A stretch of DNA of 53,444 nucleotides from Bacteroidales bacterium. Its GTDB lineage: Bacteria > Bacteroidota > Bacteroidia > Bacteroidales > UBA1556. Below, in pieces: positions 19,738-28,525 of this stretch. Position numbers and translations under genes: made by a program. Within the stretch, counting starts at the first letter, position 1. Each line of letters opens with the position of its first letter. The notes under the pieces were generated by a model. The model was not told the DNA's origin. It worked only from the letters and a program-made list of their open reading frames with translations, and did no database searches. The DNA is taken from the NCBI GenBank assembly GCA_023146135.1, contig JAGLCR010000015.1, positions 1 through 53,444 on the forward strand. The letters run 5' to 3'.

Positions 19738-20736
19738 ATGGTAGAAAAACTTAAATATTTATTTCTTGTTATATTTATAAGTGCCTTGTCTACAGGGCTT
19801 AAGGCTCAAGACCCGCACTTTTCACAGTTTTTTGCTAATCCACTATATTTGAATCCTGCATTCGCAGGGTCCAAGGTTTGTCCGCGATTAGTAATGAACT
19901 ATAGAAATCAGTGGCCATCCATACCTGGGTCTTATGTCACTTATAACGCTAGTTTTGATATGCATTTTAATGCAATTGCTGGTGGATTAGGTGTTATTGT
20001 TCAGGCTGATAGAGCTGGAGAAGGTGTTTTGAATACTCAAACTGCTGCATTAATTTATTCTGTTCGTATCCCTCTAAGCAAAGAATGGTTTATTAAGGCA
20101 GGAGTGCAAGCAGGATTTATTCAGAAAAGTATTGATTGGGACCGTTTGACATTTGGAGATCAAATTGATCCTAAATGGGGTTTTTCAAATAATACAAATG
20201 AATTGCGCATTTCTGATGCAAATAGAATGGATTTCGATGTTTCATCAGGACTTTTGATATATAGCAGACAGTTTTTTGGTGGTATAGCAGTTCATCATAT
20301 GGTGCCAGTAAATGTTTCTTTTAACGAGGATAAGGGCGGTGAAAGTTACTTAGATATGAAATTAACCGGGCATGCAGGTTATATGATACCTCTAAAAGGG
20401 AATAGTAAAAGATATCGTCCGGGTGACCCTACAATATCTCCAAATATAGTGTATATGCAACAAGGTGCATTTCACCAATTAAATTGGGGTGCATATTTTA
20501 AAATGGAACCTCTTATTTTTGGAGTTTGGTATCGTCACTTCTTTGAAGGGTCAGATGCTGTAGTTTTACAAGTAGGATTTGAGTATAATAAATTTAAATT
20601 TGGATATAGTTATGATATAACCGTTTCGCAATTAGCGAGCGCGTCAGGAGGCGCACATGAATTTTCTTTTGCCTTGGATTTCAATTGTCCAATAAAAAAG
20701 AGTCGTGTGCATGAAATAAATTGCCCTTCTTTCTAG
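19738..20736 (+). CDS. PorP/SprF family type IX secretion outer-membrane protein
   Basis: The protein has 332 residues and a signal peptide ending KAQ (about residue 23). The mature start DPHFSQFFANPLYLNPAFAG is the PorP/SprF hallmark. The rest alternates hydrophobic strands and aromatic turns, consistent with a beta-barrel, and ends near FSFALDFNCP. PorP is essential for T9SS in P. gingivalis; SprF helps secrete the adhesin SprB in Flavobacterium. It is followed by gldJ after 28 bases, so it forms a two-gene operon. It is a paralogue of the protein at 32605-33603, with the same length. Which of the two is the core PorP is unclear; the gldK-linked copy is the better candidate. Confidence 0.88.
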   Translation: MVEKLKYLFLVIFISALSTGLKAQDPHFSQFFANPLYLNPAFAGSKVCPRLVMNYRNQWPSIPGSYVTYNASFDMHFNAIAGGLGVIVQADRAGEGVLNTQTAALIYSVRIPLSKEWFIKAGVQAGFIQKSIDWDRLTFGDQIDPKWGFSNNTNELRISDANRMDFDVSSGLLIYSRQFFGGIAVHHMVPVNVSFNEDKGGESYLDMKLTGHAGYMIPLKGNSKRYRPGDPTISPNIVYMQQGAFHQLNWGAYFKMEPLIFGVWYRHFFEGSDAVVLQVGFEYNKFKFGYSYDITVSQLASASGGAHEFSFALDFNCPIKKSRVHEINCPSF

Positions 20737-20764
20737 TTATATACATTAATATGAATAAATAATT

Positions 20765-22537
20765 ATGATTATGATAGTGCAAAGACAATTGTTTAGATTA
20801 TTTTTGATTTCAATTAGTACTTTATTTCTTGTGTCATGTGGTGGCGCTGGCGACTCTTCAACGACTGGCTGGGCTTATAATGATACAAAAAATGGAGGCT
20901 TTGAAGTAGCTCCATTTGAAGAGCAGGAAACTGGCCCAGGCTTAGTTCTTGTTGAAGGTGGAACATTTGTTATGGGACGTACTGAACAGGACCCAATGTT
21001 TCGACATGATAATTTAGCACGTCGTGTTTCTGTTAATTCCTTTTATCTTGACCAAACAGAAGTGAGGAATGTTGATTATTTGGAATACTTGTATTGGTTG
21101 AATCGTGTGTTTGCAATCGATTATCCACGAATTGTTCAAAAAGCCTTACCAGACACTCTTGTTTGGAGAGAGAAATTGGCATTTAACGAACCAATGGTTG
21201 ATTTTTATTTACGTCATCCTGCATATCGTGATTATCCTGTAGTTGGAGTTAATTGGCTACAAGCTCGTGATTATTGTAATTGGCGTTCTGACCGAGTGAA
21301 TGAGTTTTTATTGGTTCAATATGGTATTTTGAAGCATTACCCTCAACAAGTAAATGATGATCACTTTAATACTGATGCCTATCTTTCTAACCAGTATGAA
21401 GGTGACAAAACAAATAAGCAATTAGAAGATTTAAGTCCTAATGGTGATGAGCGTAGAGTTCGTATGGAGGATGGTATTTTCTTACCAAAGTACCGTTTGC
21501 CAACAGAAACAGAGTGGGAATTTGCTGCTCTTGGTTTAATTGGTAATACTATGTATGAGCGAGTTGTTGAACGTCGTTTATATCCTTGGAATGGTCATAT
21601 TACTCGTACTGATGATAAGCACAATTATGGTGACATGGTTGCCAACTTCAAACGAGGACGTGGTGATTATATGGGAGTTGCAGGGAACTTAAATGATGCT
21701 GCAGCATATACTGCTCCAGTTTATGCATATTGGCCAAATGATTATGGTTTGTATAATATGGCTGGTAATGTATCAGAGTGGGTTATGGATGTATATCGTC
21801 CACTTTCATTCGAAGATGTAGATGATATGTCAGCATTCCGTGGTAATGTATATAAAACATATGTTCGTGATAACGATGGTGCTATTGAAGCAAAGCTTGA
21901 TTATATTCTGTTTGACTATGAAGGTATTCAAGAATGGTTAGTTGGAACTGAACAAAACCCAAATAGTTTTAAGAAAAATTTAGGACAGGAAATGAATCCT
22001 GCCGAGGCTCAGCTTATTGATAAGCTTGAAAAACATATTATTAAAGCTATTGATTTGAATAATAAACGAAAATTTGATGAAGCTTCTGATGAGATTATTT
22101 TAGCCATGGACGAAATTAGTGGTGCTCCTGATGAAGTAGAGATCGCTAATGAGTTATATAAAGGATTTTCAGATTTTATTCTTGCGCAGCCTGGTGATTT
22201 AAGAGAACGTGAAGTGACTATTGAAGAAAACCTTGAACGTAGAAATTATCGTAAAGCAAATAACATTAACTATCTTGATGGCGATTATGCATCTACCTAT
22301 GATGATACAAAATGGGATGCTTGGAAAGATAATGATGGTTCAAAAGAGATGTATGATTATTCAGCGACATCGATGTTGAACGATAAAGCAAGAGTTTATA
22401 AAGGTGGTTCATGGAGAGATGGAGCTTATTGGCTAAGTCCAGGAACACGTCGTTTCCTTGATCAGCGTCAATCAACCTCAACTATTGGTTTCCGTTGTGC
22501 AATGACTCGTGTGGGTAGCCCAATTGGCAATTACTAA
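20765..22537 (+). CDS. gldJ: Gliding motility lipoprotein GldJ
   Basis: The protein has 590 residues and a lipoprotein signal (LFLVSCGG, lipidated C25). The body is a sulfatase-modifying-factor (FGE/SUMF1-like) fold: LVEGGTFVMGRTEQDP near residue 60, VDQ-type FYLDQTEVRN, YRLPTETEWEFAA, GLYNMAGNVSEWVMDVYRP, and GGSWRDGAYWLSPGTRRF near the end. A charged helical insertion of about 120 residues (roughly 370-490) separates the last two blocks, as in GldJ and unlike true FGE. The family is structural, not catalytic. GldJ is needed for stability of GldK and for gliding/T9SS in Flavobacterium. It is in an operon with the porP-like gene and ends at a strong terminator. Confidence 0.9.
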   Translation: MIMIVQRQLFRLFLISISTLFLVSCGGAGDSSTTGWAYNDTKNGGFEVAPFEEQETGPGLVLVEGGTFVMGRTEQDPMFRHDNLARRVSVNSFYLDQTEVRNVDYLEYLYWLNRVFAIDYPRIVQKALPDTLVWREKLAFNEPMVDFYLRHPAYRDYPVVGVNWLQARDYCNWRSDRVNEFLLVQYGILKHYPQQVNDDHFNTDAYLSNQYEGDKTNKQLEDLSPNGDERRVRMEDGIFLPKYRLPTETEWEFAALGLIGNTMYERVVERRLYPWNGHITRTDDKHNYGDMVANFKRGRGDYMGVAGNLNDAAAYTAPVYAYWPNDYGLYNMAGNVSEWVMDVYRPLSFEDVDDMSAFRGNVYKTYVRDNDGAIEAKLDYILFDYEGIQEWLVGTEQNPNSFKKNLGQEMNPAEAQLIDKLEKHIIKAIDLNNKRKFDEASDEIILAMDEISGAPDEVEIANELYKGFSDFILAQPGDLREREVTIEENLERRNYRKANNINYLDGDYASTYDDTKWDAWKDNDGSKEMYDYSATSMLNDKARVYKGGSWRDGAYWLSPGTRRFLDQRQSTSTIGFRCAMTRVGSPIGNY

Positions 22538-22563
22538 ACACTTTTATTTCATTTAGATATTAT

Positions 22564-22591
22564 AAGCCTCCTTTTTGGAGGCTTTTTTTTT
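22564..22591 (+). terminator. Rho-independent terminator after gldJ
   Basis: AAGCCTCC (22564-22571) and GGAGGCTT (22577-22584) form a perfect 8-bp stem around TTTTT, followed by T's to 22591. It ends the porP-like/gldJ transcript. Confidence 0.9.
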
Positions 22592-22631
22592 GCATTAAAT
22601 TGCTTGGTAATATTTTCACTAATGAAGAAAT

Positions 22632-22664
22632 AAAAAAGGTCTACAGACAATTCTGTAGACCTTT
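22632..22664 (-). terminator. Rho-independent terminator after pheT
   Basis: AAAGGTCTACAGA (22635-22647) and TCTGTAGACCTTT (22652-22664) form a perfect 13-bp stem. On the minus strand it runs directly into TTTTTT (22637-22632). It lies about 23 bases past the pheT stop. Confidence 0.9.
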
Positions 22665-22686
22665 CATAATTTATAGACTGCTTTTA

Positions 22687-25146
22687 TTAACGTAGTTCTG
22701 CATTAAATTCTCTTTCTAAAGACTTAAATATTTTAGCAATCGATTTTTCAATAATCTTATCGTTAAGAGTTTTATTCGCATCTTGTAACATTATACTAAT
22801 TGCATAAGATTTCTTTCCCTTAGCCACTCCTTTTCCTTCATATACGTCGAATAGGTTTACTCCTTTTAATAAATTTCTTTCCGCATTTCTGATATTGGTT
22901 TCAATGGCAGAAAAGCTTATATCCTTATCAATCAAAAGTGCTAGGTCGCGTCTAACTGCTGGGTATTTAGAAATCTCTTGATACTTTACTTTGTAGTTTT
23001 GTAATAGACTAAATAATTTAGTCCAATTAATATCTGAATAGAAGACATCTTGCTCAATATCAAATTGGTTACAAATACTTTTATTGAGTTTACCAATTAG
23101 AGCAAAGTTGTTTTTCTTAATTTTAAGTTCTAAACCGTATGAATAGGTTTCGTTAGTAAATTCTACTAAGCGAATATCTTTAAGTTTTATACCTAATTTT
23201 TGAAGCAGCTCCTGTAGTACAGATTTAAGATCAAAAAAGCTCGTATTCTTGGCTTCAATGGACCATGACTCTTGTGTTTTATTTCCGCTAAGAAAGATGC
23301 CTAAATGTGTTTCTTGAAGATAATGCTCTGTTACATTCTTACTATCTGCATCGCCAACAGTATATTGATTGCCAAACTCAAATATTTTAACATCACTATT
23401 CCTATGTTTGATGTTTCTACTGATGGTTTCCAAGCCACCAAAAATTAAGTTTTGCCTCAATACATTTAGTTCAGAGCTTAATGGATTAAGAATTTTTACA
23501 CTTTTATTTTCATCAAAAGCAGCATTACGTATATAATAATCTTGCTTTGTTAATGAGTTATTCATGGTTTCAGAATACGACTTAGCAGTTAAAAATTCGG
23601 AAACTAGATTAGTGATTTTATCTAAATCAGGTTTGTTACTATATGATATTGAAGAGTGAATCTGATCACTAAGCTCAATTTGATTATAACCGAAAACCCG
23701 AAGTACCTCTTCAATAATATCAGCTTCTCTGGTTACATCTACTTTAAATGTTGGGATTATAAGACTAAGTCCCAATTCAGTTTCCTTTTCAATTTCTATA
23801 TCTAAATCTAACAGAATTGATTTAACCATATCAGTTGGTATAACTTGACCAATCATTCGTTCAAGCTGTTTAAAACGTAATTCAATTTTCCATTTTTCAA
23901 TAGGCTTAGGATAAATATCGATTATTTCAGAAGCAATTGTGCCGCCAGCAATCTCTTTTATAAGCAGTGCAGTACGCTTGAGAGCATATACCGTAATATT
24001 AGGATCAGCGCCACGTTCAAAGCGAAATGATGCATCTGTTTTTAGGTTATGTAGCTTTGAGGTTTTTCTTACTGCTACAGAATCAAAATAAGCACTTTCT
24101 AGAAAAATATTTGTAGTATTATTTTCAACACCAAAACCTTTGCCACCAAATACACCAGCAAAACACATGGCTTCTTTTTCATTGCATATCATTAAATCTT
24201 TCGAATTCAATTTATGTTCCGCATCATCGAGAGTAATGAATTTTGTTCCCGCTGCAAGATTCTTAATTACAACTTTTTTTCCTTCTATTTTATCATAATC
24301 AAATGCATGAAGCGGATGTCCAGTTTCCATTAAAACATAGTTTGTAACATCCACTATATTATTTATAGGACGTAGCCCAATGCTTTTTAGTCTATTTTGC
24401 AACCATTCTGGTGATTCTTTTACCTCCACATTGGAAATGCAAATTCCAGAATATCTACTACAATCAATATTGTTTTCGATATTTATATCAATATCTAATC
24501 CCTTTTTATCATCTACTTTAAATGTGGATACATCGGGTATTTTCAAACTTATTTTTTGAGTAGGATTAAACCTATTAATTACAGCAACTAAATCACGAGC
24601 ACTACCAATATGCGATGTGGCATCAGCACGATTTGGCGTTAATCCAATTTCATAAACCCAGTCATCAGTTATATTAAAGTATGTGCGAGCATCAGAACCA
24701 ATAGTAACATCTTCAGGTAAAACCATAATGCCATTATGTGATGTTCCTAAGCCGAGTTCATCCTCAGCACAAATCATTCCTTCAGATACTTCGCCACGAA
24801 TTTTTGATTTCTTTATTTTAAATGAATCATCGCCATCATATAGTACTGTACCTACAGTAGCCACCAATACATTTTGCCCTTTAGCTACATTTGGTGCTCC
24901 ACATACGATAGGTAGGGGAGTGTCTGTTCCTATATCAACCCTTGTAACACTTAATTTATCAGCGTTTTCGTGTTTTTCACAGCTTAGTACTTTGCCAATC
25001 TTAATCCCTTGTAAGCCTCCTTTAATGCTCTCTACTTTTTCTAATCCTTCAACTTCTAATCCGCCATCAGTTAATAAAACAGAAAGTTCATTTGGGTCAA
25101 TATCTATATCGATATATTGTTGCAACCAGCTATAAGAAATTTTCAT
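22687..25146 (-). CDS. pheT: Phenylalanyl-tRNA synthetase beta subunit
   Basis: With the ATG at 25146 the protein has 819 residues (MKISYSWLQQYIDI...), full length for bacterial PheT. An upstream start at 25173 would overlap the promoter box, so I reject it. Domains in order are the tRNA-binding EMAP/OB domain (about 40-155, ADKLSVTRVDIG, VCGAPNV), B3/B4 with GHPLHAFDYDKI, B5 (EEVLRVFGYNQI), the catalytic-like core, and the C-terminal FDX-ACB anticodon-binding domain (KYPAVRRDLALLID onward). It pairs with PheS to charge tRNA-Phe. pheS is not adjacent, so the subunits are encoded separately. The gene has its own promoter and terminator. Confidence 0.97.
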   Translation of the reverse strand: MKISYSWLQQYIDIDIDPNELSVLLTDGGLEVEGLEKVESIKGGLQGIKIGKVLSCEKHENADKLSVTRVDIGTDTPLPIVCGAPNVAKGQNVLVATVGTVLYDGDDSFKIKKSKIRGEVSEGMICAEDELGLGTSHNGIMVLPEDVTIGSDARTYFNITDDWVYEIGLTPNRADATSHIGSARDLVAVINRFNPTQKISLKIPDVSTFKVDDKKGLDIDINIENNIDCSRYSGICISNVEVKESPEWLQNRLKSIGLRPINNIVDVTNYVLMETGHPLHAFDYDKIEGKKVVIKNLAAGTKFITLDDAEHKLNSKDLMICNEKEAMCFAGVFGGKGFGVENNTTNIFLESAYFDSVAVRKTSKLHNLKTDASFRFERGADPNITVYALKRTALLIKEIAGGTIASEIIDIYPKPIEKWKIELRFKQLERMIGQVIPTDMVKSILLDLDIEIEKETELGLSLIIPTFKVDVTREADIIEEVLRVFGYNQIELSDQIHSSISYSNKPDLDKITNLVSEFLTAKSYSETMNNSLTKQDYYIRNAAFDENKSVKILNPLSSELNVLRQNLIFGGLETISRNIKHRNSDVKIFEFGNQYTVGDADSKNVTEHYLQETHLGIFLSGNKTQESWSIEAKNTSFFDLKSVLQELLQKLGIKLKDIRLVEFTNETYSYGLELKIKKNNFALIGKLNKSICNQFDIEQDVFYSDINWTKLFSLLQNYKVKYQEISKYPAVRRDLALLIDKDISFSAIETNIRNAERNLLKGVNLFDVYEGKGVAKGKKSYAISIMLQDANKTLNDKIIEKSIAKIFKSLEREFNAELR

Positions 25147-25170
25147 AATTGTGTATCTTAAATTAATGTG

Positions 25171-25178
25171 CAAAAGTA
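25171..25178 (-). promoter_or_regulatory. -7 promoter box for pheT
   Basis: The minus strand reads TACTTTTG followed by CAC, matching TAnnTTTG. It lies 24 bases upstream of the ATG at 25146 and fixes that start over the one at 25173. Confidence 0.65.
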
Positions 25179-25235
25179 GTTAAATAACGGATTGGTAGGA
25201 TTGTAAAAAATCAATAATGAAAATAATAACATTTT

Positions 25236-25325
25236 GAAACCTGCCAGACTATTGGCTGATTCATGCCAAGGCCTCCCTGCTTTTTGGACATGGCCTGCGC
25301 GCCTTAACATTGATAAGCTGGTTTC
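25236..25325. other. GC-rich structured element of about 90 bases between recG and pheT
   Basis: This stretch is visibly richer in G+C than its AT-rich surroundings and contains no reading frame of note. Its ends are imperfect inverted repeats: GAAACCTGCCAG at the left and CTGGTTTC at the right. Inside are further self-complementary pieces such as GGCC-containing runs (CCAAGGCC, CATGGCC). It could be a short non-coding RNA, a MITE-like repeat or a decayed mobile fragment. No T-run follows on either strand. Confidence 0.45.
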
Positions 25326-25411
25326 CTAAAAAAAGTAAAAAAAATGCTCTAAATTAAATGTAGCTCAACAAAATAGTAGTTAACTAGAAATACATCGGAA
25401 AGTAGTGTTGG

Positions 25412-27517
25412 TTAACTAATTATTCCCCAGTTGGCTTTTGTTTTTTGAATTTTATTTAAGTAATTTCTAATTAGTGTATTGCCTTCCTTATTTAAGCTTG
25501 GGTCATCTTTTAACAGGCTTATAGCATCATGACGAGCAGCTTTGAGTATTTTCTCATCTTTTATTAAATCGGCAATTTTAAGTGCAAGTATTCCGCTTTG
25601 CTGAGTTCCTTGTAAGTCACCTGGTCCACGAAGTCGTAAATCAGCTTCTGCTATTTCAAAACCATCATTGGTTCTTACCATGGTTTCAATTCTTGTTTTT
25701 CCTTCATTGCTTAGTTTGTAGCTTGTCATTAGTATGCAGTATGACTGGTCCGCCCCACGACCTACGCGGCCTCTTAACTGATGCAATTGTGAAAGGCCGA
25801 AACGTTCTGCATTTTCAATTACCATTACCGATGCATTAGGAACATCAACGCCTACCTCAATTACCGTTGTGGATACCATTATTTGTGTTTCTCCATTTTT
25901 GAAACGATTCATTTCATACTCTTTATCAGCTGCTTTCATTTGGCCATGGACGATACTTACTTGATAATTTGGTATAGGGAAAGCCCTTGTTATACTGTTG
26001 TAACCATCATTGAGGTCTTTTAAATCTAGTGTTTCGGATTCGTTAATTAATGGATAGACAATATATACTTGGCGGCCCTTAGCTATTTGTTTTTTCATAA
26101 AACCAAATAGGGCTATGCGTTTTGAATCGAAGAAATGATATGTTTGCACTGGCTTTCTACCAGGAGGAAGTTCATCAATAACCGAGTAATCCAAATCACC
26201 ATAAAGTGTCATTGCCATAGTACGAGGAATTGGTGTTGCTGTCATGACTAAAATATGTGGAGGGTATTTATTCTTTCTCCATAATTTAGCACGTTGTTGT
26301 ACTCCAAACCGATGTTGTTCGTCAATTACCACAAAACCTAAATTATTAAATACGACACGGTCTTCGATAAGGGCATGAGTACCAATCAAAATATGAATTT
26401 CCCCAGTCTTAAGATCCTCTAGTATTTTTCTTCTATTGGCTGTAGAGGTTGAGCCAGTAAGTAATTCTACTCGGATATCTATTCCCTTCAGAAACTTTTG
26501 AATGCTTTTTAGATGCTGCTGTGCCAATATCTCTGTTGGAGCCATCAAACTACTTTGGTAGTTGTTGTCGGCGGCAATAAGCATCGACATTAGCGCCACT
26601 AATGTTTTACCACTACCCACATCACCCTGCAATAATCTATTCATGTGATGTTTTGATCCAAAATCTTGACGGATTTCTTTAATTACTTTTTTTTGTGCTC
26701 CAGTTAATTCAAATGGTAGATTATCATTAAAAAACGTGTTGAAAAATCGACCTACTTTTTCAAAGAAGTAACCAGGCGTTTTGTAGGTGCGTATAATTTT
26801 TTCGACAATTAGACGTAGTTGAATAAAGAATAACTCTTCATACTTTAATCTAATTTCAGCTTTTTTTTGTGTATTTGTATCTTCAGGAAAGTGAATTGCT
26901 ACTAGAGCTTGTTTTCGGCTAACTAGTTTGTATCGATGAATAAGATCAGAGCTCAGGTTCTCTTCAATCGTATTTGCGACCTGAGCAAATAGGTTTTGTA
27001 TTATTTTTTGAATTCCTTTAGTAGTTAGTCCTAAAGCTGCTAGTTTTTCGCTAGAGTGGTATACCGCCTGCAGATTCGAAGAAGTGCTACTTTCTTGTTC
27101 TATTTCACTTATTTCGGGATGAGTAATATTTAGCTTTCGATTGTATTGACTAGGTTTTCCGTATATTAAATATTCCTTTTTAGGTGAATATTTGTCTTTA
27201 ATCCACTTTATTCCTTTAAACCAGACTAGTTCAATAGTACCTGTTTCATCGACTAGTTGTGCTGTATATCTTTTTCCACGTCCTTGCCCTATTTCTTTAC
27301 CATTTTTTATAAACCCTTTTATTTGTATATTTATACTTAGGTCATTAATTTCATTTATTCTGTAAAACTTGCTTCTATCAATATATCTAAAAGGGTAATA
27401 ATATAGTAGGTCTTCAAAAGTAGCAAGTTCAAGCTCTTTTAACAATACATCAGCTCGCTTCGGACCAACACCTTTGAGGTAGGTAAGAGGGGTGTCAAGT
27501 AAATTTGCTTGCTGCAT
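25412..27517 (-). CDS. recG: ATP-dependent DNA helicase RecG
   Basis: The protein has 701 residues, normal for RecG. The N-terminal wedge/OB domain starts with LKGVGPKRADVLLKEL. Superfamily 2 helicase motifs follow in order: Walker A GDVGSGKT, MAPTEILAQQH, DEQHRFGVQQR (a DEQH box specific to RecG), TATPIPRT, TVIEVGVDVPNA and QLRGRVGRG. The short RecG C-terminal domain is intact. RecG remodels stalled forks and Holliday junctions. It is a monocistronic gene whose promoter abuts the gldN terminator. Confidence 0.97.
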   Translation of the reverse strand: MQQANLLDTPLTYLKGVGPKRADVLLKELELATFEDLLYYYPFRYIDRSKFYRINEINDLSINIQIKGFIKNGKEIGQGRGKRYTAQLVDETGTIELVWFKGIKWIKDKYSPKKEYLIYGKPSQYNRKLNITHPEISEIEQESSTSSNLQAVYHSSEKLAALGLTTKGIQKIIQNLFAQVANTIEENLSSDLIHRYKLVSRKQALVAIHFPEDTNTQKKAEIRLKYEELFFIQLRLIVEKIIRTYKTPGYFFEKVGRFFNTFFNDNLPFELTGAQKKVIKEIRQDFGSKHHMNRLLQGDVGSGKTLVALMSMLIAADNNYQSSLMAPTEILAQQHLKSIQKFLKGIDIRVELLTGSTSTANRRKILEDLKTGEIHILIGTHALIEDRVVFNNLGFVVIDEQHRFGVQQRAKLWRKNKYPPHILVMTATPIPRTMAMTLYGDLDYSVIDELPPGRKPVQTYHFFDSKRIALFGFMKKQIAKGRQVYIVYPLINESETLDLKDLNDGYNSITRAFPIPNYQVSIVHGQMKAADKEYEMNRFKNGETQIMVSTTVIEVGVDVPNASVMVIENAERFGLSQLHQLRGRVGRGADQSYCILMTSYKLSNEGKTRIETMVRTNDGFEIAEADLRLRGPGDLQGTQQSGILALKIADLIKDEKILKAARHDAISLLKDDPSLNKEGNTLIRNYLNKIQKTKANWGIIS

Positions 27518-27547
27518 TTTAGTTTAGGTATTAAGTATTATTTACTA

Positions 27548-27555
27548 CAAAGTTA
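27548..27555 (-). promoter_or_regulatory. -7 promoter box for recG
   Basis: The minus strand reads TAACTTTG, matching TAnnTTTG, 30 bases upstream of the recG ATG. It begins one base after the T-run of the gldN terminator. Confidence 0.65.
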
Positions 27556-27556
27556 C

Positions 27557-27589
27557 AAAAAAAGCCTCATTGCAAAAGCAATGAGGCTT
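27557..27589 (-). terminator. Rho-independent terminator of the porP-gldKLMN operon
   Basis: AAGCCTCATTGC (27562-27573) and GCAATGAGGCTT (27578-27589) form a perfect 12-bp stem with a four-base loop. On the minus strand it is followed by a seven-base T-run ending at 27557. It lies 22 bases after the gldN stop. Confidence 0.92.
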
Positions 27590-27611
27590 GAATTTTGTAT
27601 TTATGAAAAGA

Positions 27612-28514
27612 TTAATACTCCCAAAGGTATTGCTCAAATTCTCCCATTTCATTGGTGATTTTTTCAGCTTCCAAAAGTGCGTCTAATCCTGCAGTATAAT
27701 CCTTGATGTAACGGTCATATACATTCTCTTCTTTAGTAATATAACTACTAAACATTCGAGTAATCATAATTCCGTCAAAACTAATTCTTGCAGCATCATT
27801 GTGACGGTGAAAACATTCGTGAACAGAAAGTGTTGGACGCATTGCTGGATAGTAAAACCAGAACACTAAAGGCTCATCTTTTTTATCCCATTGGCTAAAA
27901 ATTGCTTGTCCAGTAAATGGATCAACATCAGTTATAGTAGCATAAAGAGGAATCTCTACACCTAAAGCAAGAATTCTTGCATCTAAGACTGACCGTTGCT
28001 TATCGAAGAACCAATCTTCCATTAAACGAATTTTCACAACCTCTACCTTTATGTCACTAAAATATTTGGTTACAACGGTATCCACTAAATTGCCATAAAA
28101 GTCAAGGTTAGCTACTGAATCAGTAGGTTGAAAATAACCCAATAGTTCATCACGATCGTAGGGCTCACGAAGTTCATAAGATTTATAAACTCTGACAGCA
28201 TCAGGTCCTATATTCTCTGGATTTGAAACAAATTCATCGAATATTACCTGAATAAAAGAGCGCTTGCCTAAGGTGGCTGAATCTAAAGGGTAATAAAGAA
28301 CAAGATTCTTTTTTTGACGTAAATCCAAAGTTCTCCATACACGCTTCGACCACATTACATCTGCTTCTCTTAAAAAAGAAAGATGTGTTGCGTCATCACC
28401 TTGGGTATTTTCTTTTTGGTAAGCTCTAGCTCCTAACACAGGGTCTAAAACTTGAGCCATAGAAACGCTCCCAAATATTGCCAATAAAAGAATTATTAAG
28501 GCTGATCTTTTCAT
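27612..28514 (-). CDS. gldN: Type IX secretion/gliding motility protein GldN (PorN)
   Basis: The protein has 300 residues and a signal peptide ending SMAQ (about residue 21). The family pattern is clear: READVMWSKRVWRTLDLRQKKN near 50-70, a short EIKVV-like region, LMEDWFFDKQRS, and the FWFYYPAMRPTLSVHECFHRHNDAARISFD block, then an acidic C-terminus. GldN/PorN binds the lipoprotein GldK/PorK to form the large periplasmic ring of the T9SS. It is the last gene of the operon, 11 bases after gldM, and is followed by a strong terminator. Confidence 0.93.
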   Translation of the reverse strand: MKRSALIILLLAIFGSVSMAQVLDPVLGARAYQKENTQGDDATHLSFLREADVMWSKRVWRTLDLRQKKNLVLYYPLDSATLGKRSFIQVIFDEFVSNPENIGPDAVRVYKSYELREPYDRDELLGYFQPTDSVANLDFYGNLVDTVVTKYFSDIKVEVVKIRLMEDWFFDKQRSVLDARILALGVEIPLYATITDVDPFTGQAIFSQWDKKDEPLVFWFYYPAMRPTLSVHECFHRHNDAARISFDGIMITRMFSSYITKEENVYDRYIKDYTAGLDALLEAEKITNEMGEFEQYLWEY

Positions 28515-28525
28515 AATTATGTATT

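Noticed and set aside
20765-22537. Formylglycine-generating (sulfatase-modifying) enzyme
   Set aside because: The fold is shared, but the lipoprotein signal, the helical insertion and the T9SS context indicate GldJ. The same argument applies to GldK at 31171-32541.
24683-25135. Plus-strand frame of 150 codons inside pheT
   Set aside because: The pheT reading is conserved end to end. The opposite frame is Ser/Pro-rich, has no family match, and is a codon-bias shadow.
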